Shown here in pieces: positions 19,892 to 31,800 of a DNA stretch of 64,000 nucleotides. The notes beneath the pieces were generated by a model. That model made no database searches and was not told the origin of the DNA. It was given only the letters and a program-made list of their open reading frames with translations. The number at the start of each line of letters is the position of its first letter. Positions within the stretch are counted from its first letter, which is position 1. The stretch comes from Carpediemonas membranifera. Taxonomy: Eukaryota > Fornicata. Both the position numbers and the translations under genes were made by a program. The stretch spans positions 165,390-229,389 of the forward strand of contig JAHDYR010000035.1 in NCBI GenBank assembly GCA_019828565.1, read 5' to 3'.

Positions 19892-22800
19892 TCAGACCTG
19901 GCCAAGCTTGAGATCGAGTGCATCCTCGACCAACTGATCCACGAAGTCAAAGCACTCGCAGCTCAGGTCCTTGGCGGTCAGATCGGGGAAGAGGGCCCTA
20001 GCCTCGGTCAGTGCAGAGTTGGCGAAGATCTGAGCAGACTGCCTCGTGTCGCCGCACCAAAGCATGCGGTTTAGCGCCATCAACTCGGCCACGCGGTACT
20101 TGGGTCGGAGGATGGCCTCAGAGATGGATCTGATGAGCGCTGCAACGGTGCCGTGTGGCAGTACTGGACCAAGGAGGAGCCGCAGTGCCCTGTGTGAGGC
20201 AGCTGGACTGAACACGCCGCCGATTGAATGGGCCAGTCCGCGGGAGACATCGACAGTGGTGTCGGGCGAGTCGCCGGTCTTCGCCATCACGCCGTAGATG
20301 TGGGATAGTGTCAGGTTGGCTGCGACAGCATGGGCTATCGCTGTCCTGGCCGTCCAAGCCACACCAGGGTCGACCGAGCGGGCCAGATGTGCGGCCAAAG
20401 CACCGTCCTCGTGCTTGGGCGCATCGCTCGGGAGACTGGGCACGTGAGTGGGCATGCGGTAGGCCTGCTGGCGACCTGGACTGTGGACCGCGGCCAGTTC
20501 ATGCATGGATACGGTCGGGCCTGACACGTACGCGATACACGCGGCGGTCGACGAGATCTGGCACGGCATGTGGTAACCAGAGGTGAATCCGCGCTTAATC
20601 AGGTTCGGGGCTGCGATGACATGGTCGAACAGCCCAGCGTTCGTGGCCCCGGCCGCAACGAGCGACCTGATCACGCCAGGCATAGGCTCAAGTGGGTCTG
20701 CGGGGCAAGAACTCTGGGCGATCGAGGATGGAAGCAGTGCGGCCAGACCAGCAGGAGGTGTGAGGAGTACTGCGAGCGTCATGAGGTGTGCCCTGCCAGC
20801 CTGGGTCGAGATAGTGTCATCAGCGAGCACAGGAGCAGTCCTGAGGCTGAGCTGTGCAGCAGGGAGGCCGCAGACGTCAGACACGGTAAACGTGGGCGAC
20901 TCGAGGTTAAACATGACGGGCGGCGTGTCGACGTATGGCACCTCCTTCATCAGCCGCTCAACCGTGCCGCGGAGGACGTATAGCACATCGTGGGACGACT
21001 GGTGCGGCTGGCGGGGTCGGATTACAGGGGCAGCCACCGTGTTGGGCCGGATGTTGAGGAGGACGCTGGGGAGTCGCTGGGCCCGGCGAGGGAGTGTTGA
21101 GATCGACTTCAGGCACTGCTGGAGGCTCTGGCGGCTGGGAGGACTCCTCGGGTCGAAGAGGGCAGCCCATTTGGCGGCGTCCTTCTGGGGGATCTCGCCC
21201 TTAGCCTGCGCGTCCTTGATGAGCTCAACGACCGTTTCGAGTATGGCCTTGTCAGCGTGTGTCCCGGGCTTGGCGATCATCTGTGTAATGGCCCACGTCA
21301 GCCAGTCGAACGGGCTCACAACGTCCCTGAGTTTGGCCAGACCGGCCGCCACGGAGTTGGCAGCAATGGCAAGTGCGGGCTTCGTAGCAAAGATGAACGA
21401 TATCACGAAACAGGCCGTGTCAGCCGGGGCGGTGAACTTGTGGGGAGACTTGTCCGAGAGGACGCCCCACACGAACTTCTCGGTCCCCCACCAGCTTTTG
21501 ATGGCCTGGTTGACGAATGTTTGGATCATAACGCCGTCCACGGCATCGCTCGTCTCGACTGCCAGGGCGCGGCATTGATACAGCACCTCCTCGCGCCTTA
21601 TGAGGGAGGAGATGCAGAGAAGGCCCGCGACAGCACGGCGGACGGCCTGCAGCTCGGTGATGCGGAGGATGCCGATGAGCTGCGGGGTGAGGTGAATGGC
21701 GAGAGATGAGCTCAGCGAGGGCAGCATGGCGATCAGCTGCTCGGCCATGGCTTCCCGGACAGCAGCGGGCAGGTTGGGATCTGCGAGGTGCACCAGCATG
21801 GGCAGCAGGAGCGTCTGTACCTTCGTGGGTGTGTTGATAGCAGTCAGGGCGCGGAGAGCGGCAGAGTTGGCCGTAATGGCGAAGGAGAAGGCCTGTTCGG
21901 CCGTCGACTGCTGTGCGGCAAGGTTGGCCAGCTCCCGAGAAAGGTCGCCCCAAGCGAGGTAGTTATCCGGGCTGATGGATGTGGCGACGTTGAGCAGGTC
22001 GACCGCATGCCCAGACCTCATGCCCGCCTTGAGGCTGGCCATGACCCTGAGGCGCACAGTCTCGCTCTTGATGAGGCCGGTGGTAGGGTTCTTCGCGATT
22101 ACCTCGCGGCTCCAGGTCTTCATATCGCCCAGGCCGTGGATGGCACAGTCGAAGCTAAACCAGGTGCTAGAGGCCGTCATTGCGGACAGGATTCTCTCCC
22201 TCAGAACGAAGAAGTTGAGCTCGAGCGTGGTACTCTGTTCCTGGTCGCTGCGGATGGTAGTGGCGTTCATGGCGGCCATGGCGAGACCAGCCATCCTCAT
22301 CCGACGGAACAGAGTGCTTCTGATGGCGGTAATATTCGTCATGAAGGGGGGGCGTCTCTGCTGCTGCTGTGGCGGCCTGTCAGGTAGGAGCTCGTTGTTG
22401 AAGAGCTTGTAGATGAACAGGAGGACGAGCGTGCGGAATGTCACCGCGTCCGAGAAGGCCGAGATGCCTTCCCACTTGGCCGGCATGCGCTGGGTGAGCA
22501 GCGGCATGATCTGTGAGAGGTGGCTTGCACCACTTGTGTGCTTGTAGAACTGCGTGTCCTCGTGCTTGCGGGCGCATGACGTGATGAGGCTGAGCTCTGA
22601 CACCATCTGGGCGATCCTGAGCACCACAGACTGGACTCCGTGGGTGTGGGCCGTCTGGGTCAACATGTCGAGGCATCGGGTGAACAGCATGCTGATGAAC
22701 CGCTCCGTGTTGCCCCTGTACTCGGTCTCCATGGTGTAGTCGAGGATGTAAGCCAGGGAAGTCCATAGGAGCATGGACAACGGGGCTGACGAGAAGGTGG

Positions 22801-25800
22801 TGTCCGACGCAGAGTCGTAGCACTGCTCACACATGGTGAAGACCGCCCGCTGGTTCCTGATGGCGGTGAGGTCGCCGACGAGGGCCTGGCGCTTGATGAA
22901 GGACTCGACGATGAGCTCAGGAGATATGAAGCCGACCAACTGGATCTGTGGATACAGTTTGATTAGCTCATTCCGCGCCTCGTTGCTCTTGCTGGACTTA
23001 TCGATGGTGTGGTGCTTCTCGAACTGGGCGCTGGCAACGTCATCAATGACATCCCACTGGTGAAGCTCTCTGCACGTCGCTGTCGCCATGCGGTGGATAT
23101 ACAGTTCCGTCGCGGGGTCAGCAATGGTTGCAACTCTCGTCCCATCCTCCCTCTTCGTGGACAGCTGCTTCGACACATCCAGCAGCAGCGGCTGGGCGAT
23201 GTTCCAATGGCCGAGCAGACCGGCGATCATCGCTGTTCTGAGCGGGCCGGCGACCCTGAGGGTGGGCGGGTCGCGGAGCAGGGTGGTGCGCATGTCCACG
23301 AGCTGCATGAAGCCGAGCATGTTCTCACTGCCAGCTACAGTCGCGTTGTAGATCTCAGCGGCCACCTCGCCCTTGCTGATCTCTCCAAGGGCACCCAGAT
23401 ACTCCTTGGTGGAGTTGGGGGCGGTCTCGGTCGGCAGAGTCGTCGCGAACGTGCCTTGGACCGGATTACCATCGCTCGTGTGCCTGTAGACAGACGGCAG
23501 TGCACCAAATGCGTTGTCATCATCGCCCATGTGGTAGAAAGCGCAGTCTCGCAGCACACGCCGCACGGCCAACGACTGGGGGTGGCCGTCAGTGAGCGCT
23601 CGCTCCACTATGGGCAGGGCCGCCATGCGGTGGAGGCTACGGCGAGTGACGAGGGCTTCGTACACCAGGGGGTCGGCCGATGTGATTGGCAGGGTGACCC
23701 TATCGAGGCATGCGACGAGGATGTCCTTGTAGCCCATGCCGTGGACGAAGTAAGCGGCGGCCATAGGGCCAGAGGGGTTGGGGGTGTCTTGGTATAGATG
23801 GCCGTAGATGATGCGGATGAGCTCGTTGCGGGCTGAAGGGAGGTCTTTGAGGACGTGGTCATACATGTTGACAAAGAGCTGAATGAAAACCTCCCGGCCG
23901 TTGAGCGGGGAGATCCGCAGAAGGCGCTCGATGGTGTCAACAACGTCATCGATGTTCAGCTGGAACACTGTGCGGGGCCAGACGGACGTAGTGACCTCTG
24001 AAACCTCGAGGGACATCAAGAACATTCGGGCAACGTGGGAAAGGAAGTGAGACTCGTAGACAAGAGTCCAGTTGAGCGAGCCGAGGATGGCCTGGAACCT
24101 GTTGGCAATCAGCCGGCATAGCGCCTGGTGTGGGTTGGCGGGCGGAGTCATGTCAACCTCGACGGTCACGACCGCCTGAGAGTCACCCGCGTCTGCCTTC
24201 CGCTTCTTCCTTGTGTTCCGCTTCCGTCCCGAGTCCGTGTGGCGAGTGTTAAGGTCGTTGCAATACTCGTCGTAGTAGAAGAGAGCGTCGTTGATAACGG
24301 ACCTGGCACCCTCGCCGTCGAGGTAGCAATCTCCAGAGACTGCCAGCACCCGTGTGGCCGCTGAGTGATCATAGTTCGGAAACGTTGTTGTCTGGATAAC
24401 TAGGAATGCCGTGCGACGGAAGGGCGGGTCTGCAATGCCCACAGTGCGGACGACAGGCGGTATCTTGATGGCGTACGCGATGTGTGTGAGGAAGTTGAAG
24501 ATACCAGAGCTTATCTCCTCAAACGGCGCGGCGCTGGCGATCGAGAGGCGGTTGTACACGAGCGGCTGGGTGTCCAGCGACGAGAGCGAGTCGAAATAGC
24601 AGCGGAACATCTCGCTAGGGGCCGTGTTGAAGGCTTCCTGGAACGGATGTGAGCTCCGCATGTCGTAGTTGTCAGGGGAGATCAACTCGGGGTCAGGAAT
24701 GACACCGAAGCCCACAGCTGCAAACCGCATGCACGCTCTGAGGGCATGCCGCGGCCTGCTCAGGATGTAGGACGAGTCCTGTCGGAACAGGACCTTAGTG
24801 TTCTCGATGACCTGGTTGAACAGCTTGACGTAGCGGCTGCTGATGTCCTTGCCGTGCTTGACCAGCATCATCATCGACTGGCGCTCCTGGTTGAAGAGGC
24901 CCGAGTCCCGGTTCCCGAGGGTGGAACGCACGACGCCCTTGAACCCCCGCACCTTGACCTCGAGCGCGCATCTAAACTGGTGGGCGATGTGGAGCGTGAG
25001 GTAGTCGATGCATAATGCGATGAGGATGTCCGTCTCGGTGGCGAGTTCCGAGTACATGTCGTGGCAGTCCTTGAGGGAGGGCGTGGAGGAGCCGCCTGAC
25101 CTAGCCTGGTACAGTGTTTCGACGGCGATGGCGTTGAAGTCGGTCGTGCACAGCTGTTGGAGGAGGAGGAGGACGACATCGACGCTCTGGTTGAGGATGC
25201 GAGTGTCATGACGGCCAATGGCTAGCAGCATCTTGATGTGCAGCTGGCAACCGACAACACCCTGGAACTGAACAGACATGTGTCTGTCCGCGGGTGAGCT
25301 CTCACGCCAACGCTTCTGGACGGCCTGGTGCTTGACCCATATGGACTGGGCCTTAGCCATCTTGGTCCTGAAATCGCTCAGGAAGCACTTACATGTGTCG
25401 ATCGTCTTCGTGACGAACAGCTCAAGCAGGGGGTCGCTGTTCTCCGTGCGGTGCGGCTTGTTCTTGAGGAGACGAATGACAAGTTCTGTCAGCGTGCAGT
25501 AGACGGGCGCCATGTCGGTCCAGCGTACGAACCGGGGAAGACGAAGGCCCTTGTCCTTGACCACCTTCATCGCAGGGTTGAACATGCCAGTGTCCATCTT
25601 GTCGGCAGCGTTGAAGGCAGGCATGAAGATCTCCACGAACTGATCGATACGCTTGCCGAAGTCGTTCATGAACGCCTGAATCTCCTGGTGTGCCATCTCC
25701 TGGGGCGAAGGGACGCTGAAGAATGCGCTCACGGCGTCCGTATTGTGGAGGCAGACCTGCAACATCTCCACCATTGGGAGTAACCGGGCAAAGGACTCGG

Positions 25801-28800
25801 GCTCAGAGTGACCGAGCTGCTTCTCCCGCTGATCAGGCATGATGAAGGCCTTGATGGTGTCCTCCTCCTTATCAGTGACGTATTTGAGAAAAACATCCCG
25901 CAGGAAGGGGATCTGGACCCGGGCCTCTGGCCATACCTCCGCAGCCCGTCTGAGGACAGCGACGGACCTTGTTTGGAGGGGTACTAGGGACTGGTAGTAC
26001 TGGGGTGACTGGAGACGGGCGCCATACATCACAAACATGCAGCAGACGCGGGATAGGACGAACGAGAAGCGGCTGATAATGTCCTGGTTGCTGTCACGGT
26101 CGCTGCGGTCGCTATCGTTGCCGTTGCCCCGGACATGCCAGGTGAGGCGGGTGTCGACGATCTCAACGAGGGGCATTAGGATCTCGGGCGAGTTCACCCG
26201 ACCAATCGTGAAGAAGATGACCGGATCCAGCGTGTCAACCAGCTTGTACAGCTCATAGGCGTGCTTCCTCATGAGCTGGAGAGCGAAAATGAGGGGGATG
26301 TGGTTGTTCATCCAGAGATTCGAGTTCGGCTGGAAACTCATGGCGTGGTGCAGCCTCTGACCGACGTGCATCCGGAGTTCGTCATATCTTGTCATGGTGC
26401 TGATAAGAATAGACGCCGCGGACTCCAGAACTGGGCCTGCGGTCTTCTCGAGGGTTCGATTCTTGAACACGTTGTCGAGCAGCTCCTTGATGACCTTGCC
26501 GTAGTCCGTATCAGGGATGATGCCCCTTATGAAGTCATGAGCCCTAGGATGGCACAAGAGTTGGGCTTCGAGCAGGTATGTCATATGGTCGATGTTGGCA
26601 GACATCACTGGGCCCCCGATGACGCCGGGCGTGGTGAGCATGGCGATGAGGGTGCGGCGTTGCTCCTCAGTGAACGCGTCAGGCAAGTGCATGCCGATGT
26701 TCTGAACGATGATGATGAGGAGGGCAAGCTGCTCTTGTCGGAGGCCCTCAGGGGCAGCTGGGTCGTTCAACAGCTCGACACCGACCTGAGGTCTCGGGGG
26801 GTTAGTGATGCCGCATAAAAGGATGACCGTCTTCAGCGCTGGCATGATAGCCTCGTAATCGTTTGTGTGTCTTGCCCTGTTGAGGATTTCGGCGGTAATC
26901 GGCTGCATCACGTGGCGCAGGACGCTCGGGGTGACCGGACTGAAGGGGCTGGGGGACTGCCTGGCGCCGTCCTTTGCTTGGACGGGACAGAAAGTGTGCA
27001 GGGCGTTGAGCTCTCCAGCCATAACGTGCTGGATCGCTACAAGCTCAGCAGTGGGGGCATTGCGGCAGAGGTCCGCCACCACATCGCGGACGATAAAAGC
27101 CTCGTGGATGCAATACGACAGGGCAAACGGAAGGGTCTTGCAGAAGATGGCGCGGAGTTCCTTCGCTGTCATAACACCCTCGATGGGGGGCTCGGCAGCA
27201 TGCTTGGCGTCTAGTTCCAAGAGAGTGCCGTCACACGCGAGGATCGTGAAGCCTCTCAACACGGCCAGTGCTAGCGGTCTGCTGCGGCTATCGAACACCC
27301 ACTGGCCATGCTGGATGGCCCGGGGCGTGTTGTGGAGGTTGGAGGTCATGGATAGATGCTTCCTGAAGTCGTCGACGAGTCGGACAATAAATGGCGACGT
27401 GATGAGCTTCGTCGGGACCGCCGCCGTCACCCTTGCCAGGATACTGACAAACACCTGGAAATACGTGTCACGCTCCTCCGCCCTGAAGTAGAGGTAGAGT
27501 CCCCTGACGTCCTCGTCGGTGATGGCCTGGATGACAGTCTCTCCGTCGGGCGAGTGCATGATATCGAACACGATCTGTCCCCACACGCGGATGGCGGTAC
27601 GGGCCTGGGTCCAACGAACGAGGGCCTCTTCCTTGGCACGGCGGTCAGACGCCTTGTCGACAATGCTGCGCTGCTCATCGCCGAGAGCGCATGTCTCCTG
27701 CATCACCGAGCGGGATCCCTTGACGGCGTTGGAGTTATTGCTCTCATACCGGCACAGCGCGACAAACAGGGCAGTCGGGTTGAACCCAGCAGCCCTGCCC
27801 AACGCCGCAGTGAACGGCGCCAGAGAGGGGTCGGTCCGTGGTGTGTCGTACGTGTCCCTGCGGACGTTCTCGGCCGGAATCAACACAGGAGCGGTGATGT
27901 TGTGGCGGGGAATGGCAGGGGGCTTCATGCAGGTCTGGCGCTGCAGGTTGAAGCCGATCGTCCGAGCCAGTGTCAAGATGCTCTTGTACACATCCTTAGG
28001 GGTCTGGCCGGCACTGTCAACGGCGGTGGGCTCCGTAGCGGCCGACACGACCAGACCGAGCTCGATGAGTCCCGAGATGTGCTCCTGGATGAACCTGTAG
28101 GCGTTCCCGTCGATTGCAGCGTCTGTGCTTGGCTTATACAGGACCGACAGCAGAGGATGGTGGTACTCCTCGTGGCCAAGCTTCTCCAGCTCGCGTTGGA
28201 TCAGACCGGCGAAGTCCAGCGGGACAGCGAGGTTCATACCAACGGCAGCAAGTGTCTTCACCGTTCGAATCAGCCGCAGGATCGGGATGTGGGCCCGGCA
28301 GGGGTCGATGGCGCTTGACATCTGTTGTGTCTGTGGCCTCTGAAGCGGCCGGTTTGTGACCGGGATATCGATGGAGACGGCGCTAGAGAGGGTCTCTGGC
28401 TTCAGCTCCTCTGCGATGATTCCAGTCAGCTGCTGCAGGTCCATAGCCTGGAGGGCTTGCAGCGCTTCGGGCAGGCGTTCGATGACTACGTCGCCGAACT
28501 TGAGCTCTGTCTTGAGCGCTGCTCCCAACAGTGCTTGGAACATTAGGAAGATGTTATCGATGAGGTCCGGGTGGTCTGGAAGATGAATGATCACGGAGAG
28601 GATGAACCTGCACATCGAGCACAGCGCATTGGAGTCGGCCGTCGTCCCCTCAGCCGTCACGGGCAGAGACATAGTGCGGGGTCGGGCGATTACGGCCCTA
28701 TGGTCAGCGTTGGCGACCATCCTGGCGAGGGACGTGGCGAAGGTGCCTATTCTGCGAACAGAGGAACGAAGGTCGCTGAGCTTGAGCTTGCCGTACTTGC

Positions 28801-31800
28801 CCAGGACGTTGATGATGGCAGCCAGGCCGAAACACACGGGGAGGACGGAGTCGTTCGTCATCGGCACGGCGATGCTCCCCTCGGGCGAATCTCCTGTGAG
28901 TCGGGTCTCGACGTGCCCGATGATCGTCGCCACCGTGGAGTCCGACGGGCCATTGGGGGCCTCGTCGAGGAGCTCAGCGAAGAGTGTGGCGGCCTGATGG
29001 TGTCGGCTCGTGAAAACCAGGTCAAGGATGGTCCGAACGATGTCGGTACCGTCAGCCTGAGTGTCTGCCCGCCTAACGCCAGTGATGCCGCGGGCTAGGC
29101 GGCCAATGTCGGCAAGAGGCTTGTGGATCAGAGCGTCGCAATGCGCGTTGGCCGAGTGTGCGAGGGCCTTGAGGGCCGTGTCAGCAGTGCGGCCTGCATA
29201 CACAAGGCACGTGTCCTTGGCGAGGAGATGGGTCATCAGGTCCCTGCAGCGGTCGTGTACCGCGTACGAAGGGGTGGCCATGGCATCCGACAGCCGGTCG
29301 ACCATGAGCTGACCCACCCGACCCTGCTCCTCAGGATCTGAGTTGAGACCCTCAAACACAGCCTTCAGGGCAGCAACAGCCCTACTGACAGCGGTACGGC
29401 CGGTAGCGTTGGGCTCCGGGATGGTTGGGAGCAGGGGGTCAGTCACCAGCTCGAGAAGGGCCCGGACAGAGCATAGTGGGGCAACGTGACACACTTCTTC
29501 GGTGCAGATGGAGTCGAAGGCGCCGGGCTGGGCCATGACTGCAGTCAGATACGACTCAATCTCTGACAGAGTCGGGCCAGATACGGCCTCGGGAAGTTCG
29601 AACAGGATCCTGAATGCAGTAGTGATCATTTTGACAGCAGCCTCGTTCATTTCACCGACAGTACGACCGATGACTCCCCTGAATGCGGCTGTGGAGGGGT
29701 TGAAGTCAGGCAGCGTGTACCTCTCCCCTCTGATCTGCATGTCGCTGGACGGTATACCCGCCACAGCAGCGAATACGAGCCTGACAGACGATAGGGCAGT
29801 CTTCTGGCTGTCCTCGCTGGTCAAGTCGGTCTCACCCGCTTCCATGTCACGCCAGAGGTTCTCCATGAGTGGGGCGATGTCGAGGGTGAGGGCGTGTGTG
29901 GCATCAGGCCGCTGCTCCCTTAGCACAACCGCCAGCACGTTAATGGTGATCTCAAATGGCATGGGTGGCTTGGGGTTCGTGGCCGAGGGAGCAAGGGGTG
30001 CCAGGAAACTGGCCTTGGCCTTCGACCCGAGATTACCGAGGACAAAGAGGGTGTCCCTCACGACGTTGCCGTCCAGGATGTCGACCTGTGCCCCGGGCGA
30101 CCTGTCCGTGGATGAGCTGGTCAGGGTCTGCTGGGCAAACGGCTTGGGGCTCTTGGTCTTGAGGACCTGGGTCAGAGCCTGGACGAGATCCTCGACGTGA
30201 GGGCCGAGCTTGGCAAGACAGGCATCCTCGCTGGTGAGGCGGATAACGCTGTTGAGCTGGCTGGCAACAGTGGCGATATCTGCAGCAGTGCCGACTGTGG
30301 CAAGTTGGACCATCCTTGGGACAATGAGATCGAGATATTCGAGCATCGCCGTGGGATGAACGGGCGGCGCGGCAAGGATGTCAAGCACCATGAGCGCCAG
30401 GTTGAGGTTGTCACGGTGGGCGTCTAGCAGGGGGGCGAGGTGTGTGAACAACAAGGGGAGGGCCCGACTGACAGCGGTGATCATGGTCGCGGACGACTCA
30501 AGCTGTCGAGTCGAGTTATCACGAGCAAGCTTGATGACGCGGGACAGGAGGATCACAGCCCTCTTTGGATCAGGGATGGCGCCGACGATGACGGCAACAT
30601 CCCATACGAACTCAGACAGTCTGGAGGCCGTCACGGCGATGCTGATCTCGAGCCCACCGTCCGGGTCATGATCTCTGAAGAGCGTGTCGATAAACAGGGT
30701 CGCGACAGTCAGGACGGCACGAACCTTGTTGAGGCTGACATCTACCCCGCTGTCGAGCTCGAGGGCAAGTGAGTGGACAGCATCGAAGACAATGTGTCCT
30801 GCCTCGGCCCAGCCGTCGATGACCCAGTTGATGAAGGCCGCCACGGGTGTCTGGTAGAGGATGAAGGACTGGCTGTACTCTGGTGCAACGCCCTCGATTA
30901 CCTCTATGATGTGAGGCATCGCCCGCGATAGCTTAGCGTGCAGCATGTCCGGGTTGAGGAGCGAGAGGAACTGGATGATGCGGCGGGGCGGGTCGAATCG
31001 CTGGAACCGCGTCAGAGCAGTGCCTCTTGGCTGGTCGATCAGCATGGGTGTGCTGGCGATGTCGAGGAGGAGGGCCAACGCCCGGTCCATGGTCTCATCG
31101 ATCTCAGGCTGGAGGATGGTCCAGAGATGGCTCATCGTGTTGGCGTACGTCGAGACGGTCTGGTAAGCAGCCAGCTTGCCGTCGAGGTTCTCCGAGATCT
31201 TCCCACCGTTAAAGTTCATGACCAAACCCGCTTCGATGATCTCCTTCGCTGCCCTAGCAACTGCGCTGTCTTCGTCGCCCCGTTCGAACTTGGAACATAC
31301 GACCATGTACTCGGCCAGAGAGTAAACGGTGTAGTACACCACATCCATGACCCAGTATACCAGCGTGGCGATCGCTGTGGGGGCAAGCTGGGACGAAGCA
31401 TGTTCGGGCTTGAACCTGTCGTAGCCACGGCCGCAGTTGAACAGGCCGGTGAGCGTCTTGAGGGCCTTGACCTCTTCGTCGTCGTCGGGCTTGGTCTGGC
31501 TATACGGGCTTGTTGTGTGGTGGCGGGAGAAGATGTGGCGGTCGGTAAAGATGCGCGAGACCTTATCCTGCACGGCGGAGACGCATGAAAATCCCTCCTG
31601 GGCCTCCTTCGCGTCCTTAGCGTAGAGGGTGGCAGGTGGGACGAGCAGAGTCGACATAAACTGCTCAGCAATGGCCAGGTATGCCCTGCCGACGGACCGG
31701 ACGAAACTTGCCCTAGCACTGATGGCCTTGCGCCTGTCCGTCGCGTTCTGGTGGTTGGGTGCAGCTCCCGCGGTGATAACGGTGCTGTTGAAGTCCTTAG